Both the position numbers and the translations under genes were made by a program. Positions 48,414 to 59,377 of a stretch of DNA of 64,000 nucleotides are shown piece after piece. The notes beneath the pieces are model-generated. The model saw only the letters and a program-made list of their open reading frames with translations, did not search any database and was not told the origin of the DNA. This stretch comes from Certhia americana (Eukaryota; Chordata; Aves; Passeriformes; Certhiidae), in contig CM031878.1 of assembly GCA_018697195.1 (NCBI GenBank), forward strand, positions 10,587,566 through 10,651,565, read 5' to 3'. Each line of letters starts with the position of its first letter. Position 1 is the first letter of the stretch.

Positions 48414-48609
48414 GCCTGAGTCATGGGGTGGAGATAGCCCTAATCTGTCTGGGAGGAGCTATGCAGCCATGGATCCATGACTGTAGCACACTAAGGAGCA
48501 TACACTGCCTGAACAAAGCTGGTGGCAGTGTGGAGAAGGGCAGAGCTCTCTGAATTCCCCTGACAAATCCACACCTATGTAGTCCAGAAAATGAACTGCA
48601 AGTTTCAGG
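48414..48609 (+). other. Possible plus-strand non-coding exon
   Basis: A good acceptor (CTTATTTCTGTTCCAG, ending at 48413) and a good donor (TTTCAGG|GTAAAG, exon end at 48609) frame a 196-base stretch. It is noticeably more GC-rich than its neighbours. No frame is open across it without stops, so it would be a non-coding exon. It lies downstream of the plus-strand donor at 45967 and could join to it. The right flank (TAATCCTGCTCCCTTTGATGT) resembles an old amniote repeat motif (TCCTGCTCCCATTGAAGTCA), so the segment could instead be part of an ancient transposon. Confidence 0.3.
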
Positions 48610-51600
48610 GTAAAGCTTTAGAACCTAATCCTGCTCCCTTTGATGTCAAGGGTGAATGCATCTTTTGCCCAAAACAAACACCTGAGTTCCCATAAATTAC
48701 CATAAATGAGTCTGTTGTTCTCAAACTCGTTTCTTGTTCTTCAACGTAAATCTTAACTAAAAAGGCAGGAATTAAAGGTCTTGATGAAGAAAGTACTCAG
48801 GCAATTTTCACAAAATAAATGTAAAGCTGTAGGTATGCTTCTTGCTGCTGTTTACATCTGCTGCTGCTGTTTACTGAGATAAGCTTTCTAAATGCAAAGA
48901 TAGTATTTGTGAGGACACTGCTGAAAGTAGAGAAGGACATCTTTGCCCTCTTCACTCTGATGTTAACTTCCCTGACTGCTACATGTTGTTATTCAGGTTC
49001 ATAAATTATGGACAGCATGTAATACTGGAGTAAAAATACACCAGGCACCAATGTTTTCTTAGATATGATTTTTTTTTTCTTGTAGAATGAATGAAAAACG
49101 CATTGGTTTTTACCGTTTTTGTCTCTTTAAGGGCCAGTACAACATTCAGGTATCTGTCATTTCAAGTTATGGGATGCAAAAACCCTGTGCGTTCTGTGTA
49201 CCTCTTAGTAATTTACAGGTATGTATATTACCCATATTATTGTATATGTATTTCTAGGTAGATTTTTTAAATAATTAGGACATGCCAGTAAACTAGTTTT
49301 TAAAATTACGACTGTATATTTTATATACTTGCTCAATAATTGAAAAGAACTTTCCTATAAAAAGTGGGAGCTTGTTATCTGAATACAGTAACCCTACCAT
49401 TAGCTATCATCCTAAATTTAAGTACTCAAATTGTTTAGAATCTGGTGTTAAGGCTGTACCACACAATGATTAGAAAGAATTTAATAATGTAAGCTGTATG
49501 ACAAGTAATACAAAGTTATGTTCTTTGCATTGCTTTTAGTTCACAGGAACAAATAATAGCACCATGTAACAAATTGTCTGGAGAATATTCACTGTGGAAA
49601 GTAAGCAACCTAAATACGAAACTTTCTGTGGTACAGATTAAATAAAAAGCCAAGGAAGCCTGTAGACTGAGGAGTCAAATATTTGTATGGTTACTTGCTT
49701 TAAGTTTACAACTTTGTGGAATCTACTGATTTTTATTTTTTTTTTTTCCTGGTAAGCCAGATGGAGGTAATATTTTTCTTTCTTCTAATTATTTAGCTTA
49801 ATTGACTAACATGATTTTAATATGAAATTAAATCATACATTTCATTTTAAGTGACAAACTTGCATTATCTCTACCATGTTAAGAATGAGCTTCTGTTTGT
49901 ACCCAATACAAATTAAGTGGCAGGCATATATATTAAAACGTATAATAATGTTTCAATGGAGAAAAAATGACAAAAGACAAAACTCTGGTACTTTCATTTG
50001 AATGTTAAAGTAAGCTCTTGATTATGCAAAGCACTAGGGATTCTGAATGAAGTTAAAATAAAGACAATTATAACATGTAATTTAGACTATAAAACATATA
50101 TAATAATAAGACACATTATATAATTGAAAAAAGGCCAGTGATAGATGGCTGGACAAGTAGACTGTCCCAGAATTGTTACATCAGGGCCATAAAAACAAAC
50201 CTAGTAACAGTTGATTTTTTTAGGAAAAATAAATAATCAGTTATACACTGCCATTGAAGGTAATCTGAAATCCAGCCAACAATATTCTTTTAGGCTCTTT
50301 TTTCACCATTGCTGAAGTTCAGAAAGAAAGTAGGTATCATTCCTGATAGCTGCTGTGATTTCACATAATTTTTCTTTTTATTTTCTTTCTTTTTTTTTTC
50401 CCCCTCATTTTGTTCTTAATTTGAGCATTGTATAACTCTATCTTCTCAATTGTCTTAGGTTGTCTAGGCACTGGGAGGAAAACTTACTGTCATGTTAGCC
50501 ACAGAAGAAGTACTGTTCAGTTTCCTATAAGACTATTGTTGAGGCCCACTATGGAAAATTTTAAGACAGAAATATAAAAACATTCAGGTTTTTCTTTTCC
50601 CTTTCTCCACTTTTTAAGAAGTAAAGCTAAATCAATACAGACCTTCACAGGACAGCAAATAAATGTGGGCATTCATATGGCAAAAGACAGAAGTTAAAAA
50701 CTGGCCTTAAGGGCTGTTGTCTTCAGCTGAAAGTCATACTTGTATGCAGTAAAAAAAATCTGAGAATATCATAACATGCCTTGCCATTCCATTTTTAATG
50801 AACTTGCCAGAAAAAGAAGATTTAAGACAGAGACATGCTTATCTATATAATGTATGTTAAAAAAAGCCACTTGGGCTCAGGCCTTAAAAAACAGCTTCCT
50901 TGGAAAAGAGAACATTCCTGCTCTTCAGAAGTGTTAACTATTCTCAGCCAAAGCATGAAATGACCATGTATAAATATGAGGTTAAATATGCCTGGAACTG
51001 TTCTGTGGCACTGGAGCTTATAGCCACATAATGTTTAGTGTTTGACTGTCTATTCTTCTAAACAGGACAGTCATGTGCATGTTTTGCCCATTGGGAATGT
51101 TTCATAACTAACACTGACACCTAAATTGTGCACAGGAATTGTTTGGGAAAGTGCAAGCTGTCATGCTTTGAGCCTGTGCCAAGGTCTGTTTGAACACTTT
51201 AATATGCAATTTTTAGACAGATTATTTCCAATGTCCTGCATGTTCCATTTATGTTGCATTTTATAGACACACCTAAAGCAATCTTCTCAAAGTGATTTGC
51301 CAGAAGGAAAGTAAGAAGAAACTGTGGTTCCCCACTTAGGGATAAGTCACATTCACGTTTCTAATTATTCCTTTATTCAAGCAATTAATAACATATTTAT
51401 CCAGAAACCTGATAAAAGAGAATTGATGGTAATTTGGTTATCAATTTAGATATTTGTTCATATGAAGATATTTTAAGAAGTCCTACACAGTGCTAAACCA
51501 GACTTCTAACCTGTGGCAGATGTCACTCTTGGTTTAGATGTCCTGTGGCCTTTATGAAAGGATGTTACAATGAAATAGGGAAAACACAGTGCAATAAAAC

Positions 51601-51819
51601 GAAGTAAGCACAATAAACTTTTGCACTCCTTTGAGTTATGGCTGTCAACATCAATTTGTAATGAAAATTACTTCTGAAGTGTAATTTATTGATTTTAAGA
51701 TAAGAATAGAAAAAGAGTGAGAATAAATAAAACATCATCTGTTATTTTCTGTATGCTGAGTATCCAATTTGTAACTTTTAAAACTTTTATTTTCTTCTTC
51801 CTTTTTTTTTTCTGTGTAG
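48610..51819. other. Non-coding DNA
   Basis: AT-rich DNA in which the + strand tends to be T-rich. No supported exon or recognised mobile element was seen. Confidence 0.5.
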
Positions 51820-52100
51820 CTAGGATGTGCTGGAAATTTGCTTCTCAGCATGGCCACAGGGACAAACAGCATCGCATCTACTTTGTCAGGACTTTAGAAG
51901 ATGTGTGGGTGCTCCATTAGTGAACCAGAATGCAGTATAAATTTGTCACTGATTTAATTTCTCACAGACTTGCAATACTATGCATTCTGAAGCACAAAGC
52001 CTTTTAAAGATTTTTGTTTAAACTTTTCACAGGGACAATAAGTGGTCTAGAAAACTGAGCTGTTGACCTGGAGAAGCTTAAATTAAATACAAATATATGT
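51820..52100 (+). other. Possible plus-strand terminal exon
   Basis: A long pyrimidine tract ends in TTTTTTTCTGTGTAG at 51819, a strong splice acceptor. The sequence that follows is briefly more GC-rich (CTAGGATGTGCTGGAAATTT onward). No good donor was seen within 300 bases, and an ATTAAA-type polyadenylation signal lies at about 52082-52087, so it could be a last exon of the divergent transcript. The 67-codon frame across it includes the pyrimidine tract itself, so it is not a protein. Only RNA data could confirm it. Confidence 0.25.
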
Positions 52101-54247
52101 CTCTGGCTACATGATGCAGCTTAAAAATCACATCAAAGTGATCTGTTTATGAAAAATGTCCTTTTCTGGATCATGATATATTTAAATTCCAGTTTTTGAA
52201 GTTTACATTTCTGTATTTATCATCCCACTATTTTAAAATACATGCTCAACTTCCTCAGGTTTGTTAAACATAATTCATCTTATAAAAGAAGTACATCATA
52301 GAAAATGTTTGCCTCAGAGGTATGCATTTGGAAAAATAACATACTAAGCATAAACAGTTTCCTTAAAGCTTATAGGTAAGTGGAAATAATTTAAAAATCG
52401 TGATGGTTATGTGCACTGGTATGCACAGCATTGTTAATTTGTAGCTTTGAATTATTGTACATTTTGTAGGTTTGCCAATCTTTTTTACTGTTGATTGCAT
52501 TCCAGTGCAAGTACTTGTATGAAAAACGATACAGTGACTCTCCTGAGGAACCTGTGCTCTGTACACCTGTGCTATTGCTAGTATGTTTTCCATGCTGGGT
52601 TCAGTTTCTTATTGTGGTCTGTTAACTATGAAATAGCTCTTAGACAAAACACATTACAACTAATTGTCATAGGCAGTGCTCTTCAAAAACACTGTAAGAA
52701 GTAGTTTAACTTTCTGAAAAGAAAAAGAACTAGTTTCCACAAGAACATGGATGCATGTCACCACCAAAAACAGACACGTGTGTTTTGAACGTGTTTTGTT
52801 GGATATTTGAGGATAGGCGTGTGTGAGAAAAAAAGATGTAAAATGCCATAGAAACAGATGCAGAGAAGACAAAGAAACCCATACACAGGCCTGAGCAATC
52901 GCTGGGAATGCAGCTGTAAGAAAAGCAGAGCGAGAGAGATTCAAAATGACTATCAACCAAAAAGGACCTGAGACTTTGAGTGAAACATTCACATGTTTTC
53001 AGAGGAAAAGAATGTACACACAATCTTTATAAATAGAGTGCATCAAAACATCTGATGCCATCTATTTATTCTGACCAGAGGCACTGCACTAACCAAGTCA
53101 AATCAAGTAAGAATATATTGCCAGTTTTAAAGACAGTGGCCTTCTGAGTAGATCCATAAATTACAATAACTTGGCAGCATTCAAAATATGCATTTCCCTA
53201 TCAGGAAAATATGTGCATATGCACCACAAAATACTTTATATACTTTCATTCACTACACTTGTTCCTAACCTTACTCATTACTTTTATACCTTCCATTGCT
53301 ATTTCCCCTCATTTCCAGACTTAAGAAAGTCTTTTGTTTATTCCAGGCTACACTAGTGATTACTCTCCTCTGGTTAAAGTGCTTTTTTCCTCCTGCATTT
53401 CCTTGGGCAATGTTTATCTTTTCTCTGCCATTATGCTGTGTTTTCCCTAACGTTTTGGATTGTTTCCTTCTTACTTGCTCACAAGAGTTAGAGGCAGTAT
53501 ATAAAAGCCCTTACTTTCTTTATTTTACTATTTTAATTTTTCTTAATTGGCAAAATAATCCATGATGTCAATCTTTATCTGCTTCACTTAAAGAATCACT
53601 GGCTTTAAAAGAGGGTGTCTTTCTCTTTCATAAAAAATCATCTGACTGGGTTTATTTTTTTCTTATAAATCGTGTTCACAGAATAGCCAAATGCCCAGAG
53701 AGGCCAAAGAAGAATGCACCATGAGTAGAAAGTAAATGAAAAAATTGCTTTGGTGGGTATGCTATTTTAATTCTGTAGAAAAGGAATTTGTGATGCAATA
53801 ATGTTTGGATTAAAAGTTCAGTCAAATAAGAGATAATCTGCTGGCAAAGAGGTTATTTGCAAAAGCAATGCTAAAAATTTCTGTTTAAACTATAGGACAG
53901 CACAAAAAGTGCTTACATGAAAAATTGTCACAAAAATTGTTATATATGTGCAGACCTGAAAATATGATCTTTCCTTTTTAATTTTTTTTTCACACCATAT
54001 TTCATTTAGACTAGTGAGTGCAATTTTTTTTTTTTTAATTTAAAATGTTAATGTTTTGCTGTGTTTATGTTTGTTTGTGAATAACTTTGCATATTGCTAA
54101 ACTCGAATGTTGCCTCATAATCTTCAGAGGTACTGAAATTGACATCCAGCCTAGGGGCATGCCAAGTACAGATCTTAGCCATATCTGAGCTTTCCTTAAG
54201 AATTAAATTTCATGAAAAATTGATCATCTAATGAATCATTATAAGTG
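52101..54247. other. Non-coding DNA
   Basis: AT-rich DNA. Overlapping minus-strand frames of 97 and 110 codons near 52660-53023 have no recognisable domain or splice support. Nothing further stands out. Confidence 0.5.
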
Positions 54248-54301
54248 TATGTATATATATATATATATAAGTATATGTATATGTATATATATATATATAT
54301 A
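54248..54301. repeat. (TA)n microsatellite, imperfect
   Basis: Long TA runs are interrupted by GTATATG-type units over about 54 bases. The sequence is nearly self-complementary, so the locus could extrude hairpins. Confidence 0.92.
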
Positions 54302-55916
54302 ATCTAGTGATAGACATTTAGGGAATTTGTTTTGGTTTGAAAAACCAGATTTATAAAGGTAAATGCAGTTTTTTCTAGTACATCTGAATTTTGAATGGGA
54401 AGTATGTTTTACTTTGCAGTTAGTCATGATATCCTTGTCATCACTTTGGTTTTAAATTCTTCCCATAAATACCATCTAGAACTTGAAAAGTGAAAAAAGT
54501 CCTTAGTATTCCTTTACTGTTGATGATCCAAAACACAACACGGACATGGGGGAAGGAGTGTCACATACATGTCTTGATAGCCTGGCTATGAGGCTTTGTT
54601 TCACTACGATGGACATTGTGTTACACATCATTCCTGCAAACTCCATGGTGTTATGGAGTATAAAACTGTGTAACAGCTGAACATTCAAGATCTACCAAAC
54701 TGATTAACTTTAGCAGTTACACCTTCTTCCTCCTTCTCACTCCTTTAATAATCTTCCCTCCCAACAATAAAATTGTGTATATTTAAATGAAGATTTTCTT
54801 ACCAGGCCTCTACCAGCTTTACCCTCTTCTAAAAGCAGTTCAGAGATGTCTATATGAACTTCTTTTTGGCTGTTGTTCTTCACATGTAATAGATATAATC
54901 TGTCCAGTTCCCAAAAATCTCATTCAAAATGCTATTTACTGCTGTCAAAATGCCTGAAATAGAAAATTTCACATGTAATTTCAGGGAAGTTATAGAGCTG
55001 TAATAACCTGGCTATAGGAATACAACTACATGTTAAGGGAGCTGTAGAATAATATTTAATTATTGACACTAGGAATATTTGGGGGGGTGATGGTGTCCAT
55101 CTGCAGGAATTTAAAGGATAAGCTCTTAGAACTCTCTATGTGCCAAGCAAAAATTTACAGTACTATTAATCTAACAGGTTTTCTCCAGCCTATACACTTC
55201 CCTTTGATTGCAAAAATTTACTGCAATTTTTAAATTAAATGCTATTTATGTAATGTAATGTAACACAGAGCTCAGGAAAGGTTCTGGATTGCTAGTCTAG
55301 TGCTCTGAGTTCCTTATTCAGCCACAAAAAAAACCCCCAACCAACCGAAAAAAACCCCAACACAACAATACAGGAATAATGATTAAAGCACACTTCCTGA
55401 TGCTGTTTCATTGTTGCACCCTGAGGCATCCAGGGTATAACGTAGTTCAATCTCTCATACATTTCTCTGAAATATGTGGATTCTTCATTTATACTATGTT
55501 ACCACAGCATTACTGAAACAATACTGCTCAGCTAGGACAAGAAATCTTAGGCGGGCAAGAAAACTTAAAAATAATACAGAAGAAAATTAATTTGGCTTCT
55601 GGAAGAAAATGCCCCTCCTATTCCCTCATTGTAAAGTCTAAATTTGTTAACACTGTGTGGTTTTGAGCTGCTTTTAAGTTTCAGAGTTTCTCAAAGGAAG
55701 TGGGCTTGGCATTTTATAGTTGCCTGGGAAGCACTGCCCATACTTATGATTCCACAGAAATATTTTTAGTATGATGGAAAGCTCTCTATCTAATAGCTGC
55801 TTTTAAACCAGCGTCTTCATAAGAAGCACCGTTAGTTTCCCTCTGTCAAGGTGCAGATCTAAGACCCAGTTCCTCACTTTCTTCTTTCTTACCATTAATA
55901 GAAAAAAAACGACGGC
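54302..55916. other. Non-coding DNA
   Basis: AT-rich DNA without supported exons. A short A/C-rich low-complexity tract lies at 55325-55372 and a G run of seven at about 55081-55087. Confidence 0.5.
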
Positions 55917-55960
55917 TTTTTTTTTTTTTTTTTTTCTTTTTTTTTTTTTTCTTTTTTTTT
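55917..55960 (+). repeat. Poly-T tract with C interruptions
   Basis: About 44 bases consist of T with two single C interruptions. The tract directly precedes the second GC-rich patch. Confidence 0.93.
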
Positions 55961-56034
55961 CCTCTCTATACTGGCATATTAAATCGATCCTAAAGAACAC
56001 GGACAATGTCCCTAAGACACTCCAAAACACTGGT

Positions 56035-56945
56035 GAGCAGATGTCAGAGGACGCCTTCCGCCTGTTCCCGAACCGCCTGGGGCGGATCTCAGCCCCGGCT
56101 CTCCAAACACCGCCTGTGAAATCCGGCACTTACTCGCGTTTATGCTCTAGACTCCCAAACCTGTTTGTCACACCTCTTCCACTGGGCTCGGCGCGGCCGA
56201 TTCTATCATTATTTGAACTAAAGAAAGCCACTGACCCCCTGACCGAGCAGCACCCCGGGCTGCCCCGGCCGCTTCCCGCGCCTTTGTCACCTCAGTACCC
56301 TCTTGCCGTCACCGCTTCCCTGCCCGCCCTTCCTCCTCTCCTCCCAGTCCCGCTTAGGCAAACGACGCCTGTTACAAGCAGACAGTGAAGAGGGAAACTC
56401 TAGCGATGCTGAAAGGAGAAATTAAAGTGTATCTAAAACTCCTAAAGCGCCCTGCGAGCCCCAAACACGCTACCGGGGTGCCGCCTCGCCTCCTCCCTCA
56501 GACCGGGCTGAGCGCAACTTGCCCACGCAAGAAAAAAGACAGAGGTGCCCTCAGGATTTTACCTCAGGTTCACCTGTCGTAACTCACAGACCGTCTTCTC
56601 ATGCTTCATAATAACTGCTTATAGTTTTCCTTTTTAAATCTTAGCATTATCTAATAGTGAATAATTAGCAATGTGTGAGCGTGTCCCCCCTCTCGAGGTA
56701 ATGGAACAGTCCGCCGGCTTCCAGGCGCCGCGGCTCTGCGTTTAACCCCTTACCTGCTGATCCCAAAGAATCAGCCTCACGGAGGCGGGGTGGGATCCTG
56801 CCTTGGGGTCTGCTGCGCTGGAACACCCAGGGCAGGTCAGGGTAGTGAACACACAGGCGGTGTGAAGTGGGAGCAACGACCACCCACCCCCGAAACAGCC
56901 TTGAGTGCCATCTGATAAAAGTCATCCAACATGTCTTCTTCGTAT
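56035..56945. promoter_or_regulatory. Second GC-rich, CpG-containing patch; possible alternative promoter or enhancer
   Basis: GC content and CpG frequency rise again in two parts (about 56040-56560 and 56680-56900), roughly 10 kb from the main island. The patch carries a perfect minus-strand donor (CAGCAG|GTAAGG, exon end 56754) and another GTAAGT on the minus strand near 56130. A TATTTAAA on the minus strand (56969-56976) sits upstream of it. A 115-codon plus-strand frame (56041-56388) is probably a by-product of GC-rich DNA. An alternative upstream promoter of the minus-strand gene, an independent non-coding RNA promoter, or an old GC-rich insertion are all possible. Confidence 0.4.
56754..56940 (-). 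other. Possible minus-strand alternative first exon
   Basis: On the minus strand the sequence runs through moderately GC-rich DNA to GGGATCAGCAG|GTAAGGG, an excellent donor with last exon base 56754. A TATA-like TATTTAAA lies at 56969-56976, about 30 bases above the expected start near 56940. An 86-codon frame crosses this stretch but reads through the donor and has no recognised domain. If real, this exon could splice into the minus-strand gene whose main first exon lies at 45.5 kb. Confidence 0.27.
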
Positions 56946-57069
56946 TGTTGTGGAAACGTGTGATAACGTTTAAATAGTGATTGGGTAAACTGAGGGGGAG
57001 GTTGTTGCCTTTTGTTTGTTTGTTTGCTGGTTTGTTTTTATGATTCCCAGTGGAGAATTTTGTAGACCC

Positions 57070-57077
57070 TATATAAA
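57070..57077 (+). promoter_or_regulatory. TATA-like box (TATATAAA)
   Basis: CCCTATATAAACGG is a close match to a TATA box, with a GC-rich surrounding. The expected start would fall near 57100. The minus-strand TATTTAAA lies about 95 bases away and points the opposite way. No clear gene follows on the plus strand. Confidence 0.3.
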
Positions 57078-57180
57078 CGGCACGTACCTGTCCTCCAGGT
57101 GAGCAATCTCCTCATCCCTGCAGACGGAGCATCGTCCTCGCTCAGCCGGAGCGGCTGCTTTCCTCAGGTGGGCTCAGTCA

Positions 57181-57512
57181 TGTACGGAAATCCACGCTAT
57201 GAAAATCCAGCGTCTATAAAGGAAACAGAGGAGTCCTGCACTTTTATTCGCATAATAAGAGAGAGTTCACTGCAGCACAAGCCCGCGGGGTTTTCCCTCT
57301 CGAGATTTCAGAGGATGCAGCCTCCTTTTATCCTAAACTCCCAGCCACATGTTGCCCTCTTCCTTTCCCCATTGCTGAGGCACCAGGAGGGTACAGCTGT
57401 CCCGAACTGCCTACCACACCTTGAAACTGTCATTTTACCCCAAAGTTCAGAAGCTGAGGTTTGTGCAGGCCCTTGTCTGTCTCAGGAGTCAAGCTGTCTG
57501 GGCTTTGTAACA
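57181..57512 (-). mobile_element. LTR-like segment, minus orientation
   Basis: Read on the minus strand, the segment starts TGTTACAAAG and ends TTTCCGTACA, i.e. TGT...ACA termini about 332 bases apart. Inside are a TATA-like GGATAAAAGG, then after about 80 bases a polyadenylation signal in GCGAATAAAAGTGC. This order (TATA, short R region, AATAAA, U5-like end) is that of a retroviral LTR. I see no matching target-site duplication at these exact ends, no primer-binding site and no internal genes, so boundaries may be wrong or the element is a decayed solitary LTR. A 208-codon plus-strand frame (57099-57725) runs across it and starts at GTG, so I do not call it a gene. Confidence 0.45.
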
Positions 57513-57860
57513 AACCTTCGGCTTGAAGTCGTACGACCCTTTTCAGACCTTAACACCCATTCCTTCACCCATAGCATTGTTTGTAAAGACATCAGCACAC
57601 ACCTTTCCTACCAGTCACCTCTCAGAAATTCTTCTCTTCAGCAACAACTGGAGAAATGGAGGCGTCCTGACCCTAGGACTGGGGTCCCAACCTATCTTTC
57701 CCAATATAAGCACTTAAATGTCTAAGGTAAGATATTATGGGTTTCTGACATACCGTCTTTCCCATCTGCAGTAGCTGAGAGATTAAAGAAAATTGTACAC
57801 TTTGTACTTACTTTTTAAAATAATGTAATATAAAGGGTCATTTACCTGAAATTTCCAGGG

Positions 57861-57927
57861 TTTTTTTTTGTTTTGTTTTTTTTTTGTTTGTTTTGTTTTG
57901 TTTTTTTTTTTGTTTGGTTTTTTTTTA
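57861..57927 (+). repeat. T/G-rich low-complexity tract
   Basis: The tract consists of T runs with regularly spaced single G (TTTTG and TTTG units). Confidence 0.92.
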
Positions 57928-59183
57928 AGCTATTCCTTATTTCTCTGTTCCTGCTTCTCCTTAACTTCGTGGCAATTCAATCCCTCAAAAAATTTTTGTT
58001 AAACAAAACCAAAGCAAAAATGTAAAAATCCCTGTCATCTTCTTCTCAATTCTTAGTCTCTTCAGTCGATTGCCATATAAAATACTAGAAACTCCATTTC
58101 TCTTCCTCACATTATCTCCAAGGGTCACAGTACTGGGGACCTGTGGTGTTTACACTGATGTTAATGCCTGCAATGAAATGTTTCCCTTTCAGTATCTTCC
58201 ATCTTTGACAAATTTTCCAGGTCAATATTCCTTCTCAGAACCATGCTTTTTCTTCCCTTTCTCTTTTATTCTCTGATTTGCACAGGACAATGGCCTGAAC
58301 CATACTGAGCTGTATGGCAAGAACCATTTACATTTTTTAGGAAGAAGGGAAGGAACATAGCTTAAAGTAAATGCAGAAGGAAATTGGTAATTTTATTCTG
58401 GCTTATTAAAGTTAATCAAAGTTATTAATTATTAGGCATACGTGTGGAATCATGTGGAAAGACTTCTAGCAGAAAAACCTCTGCAAGTTGTACAAGTGCA
58501 GAGCTATTTCTAGAAGCCTCCCAAGTGTTATGAGTGGATCTACAAATTTGAGTTCCTTGTCTGCTTAAGGCCAAGCAAGGTGAGTTACTTGTGCTGGTGT
58601 CTGACAAATCATGTATATTGATATCATATTTTCCTTTAACGCACTAGACATTAGAATATTTAAATTTATTTCAGCTGCATAACTTCTTGTTTGAAAAGTG
58701 TTTTGCACTTTCAGTTTATGTTTCAACATCAAGCCTGGCTATCTAATCTAGAAAGCACATATGGTGTACAAGTGCAAATACAGTGTTCAAAAGTGAAAGG
58801 AGAAGGAAAATTCATTTTGCAAAATAACAACAATAAAATAAAAGATTTTATTTAATACATTTCAAATGAGTAATGTCTGCTTTTACTTAGAATTGGATGA
58901 GTTCTTAAAAAACTGTAAAATAGGGTATCATACTCACCTAGTGAATTCTGTTGTTTGCTTGTCTTCAATCACATGTAGAGCCTTCCTTTTCATATGAGAA
59001 AGTGTTGTGAGCACTGGAAACTTTTGAAGTTTGATTCTGTTGACCTTAATCCCTCTCTAGGTAGAAATGTGCTTTTTTCTCTAACACTACAGTCTTGCAA
59101 AATGGCTACAATTCTTTGGGTTTTGGGTAGTACTGTTTGTTTCTTTTGGGGTCTTTTCATGTGCTGGTGCCTCGGAAGTTCTA
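57928..59183. other. Non-coding DNA
   Basis: AT-rich DNA. A strong plus-strand donor-like GCAAG|GTGAGT lies near 58578, but no good acceptor precedes it, so no exon is called. Confidence 0.5.
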
Positions 59184-59377
59184 CTTGAACATAAAGAAGA
59201 ACTTCTTTACTGTGCAGTGACCAAGCACTGAAACAGGCTGACCAGAGAGGTTGTGGAGTCTCCCTCATCTGAGATATCCAAGCCTGGACACAATCCTGTG
59301 CCATGTGCCCTGCTTGAGCAGGGCTAGATGACCCACTGTGGGCCCTTCCAACCTGACCCATTCTGTGATTCTGTGAA
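59184..59377 (+). mobile_element. CR1 LINE 3' UTR copy
   Basis: The order CATAAAGAAGAACTTCTTTA, AAACAGGCTGACCAGAGAGG, TTGTGGAGTCTCCCTC, GAGATATCCAAGCCTGGACA, GCTAGATGACC, GGGCCCTTCCAACCTGACCC and TTCTGTGATTCTGTGA is a typical CR1 3' UTR with its terminal tail. It is well preserved and in sense orientation. The 123-codon minus-strand frame across it is accidental. Confidence 0.94.

Noticed and set aside
57099..57725. 208-codon plus-strand frame
   Set aside because: It starts at GTG inside a donor-like CAG|GTGAGC, runs antisense through an LTR-like segment, and has no recognised domain.
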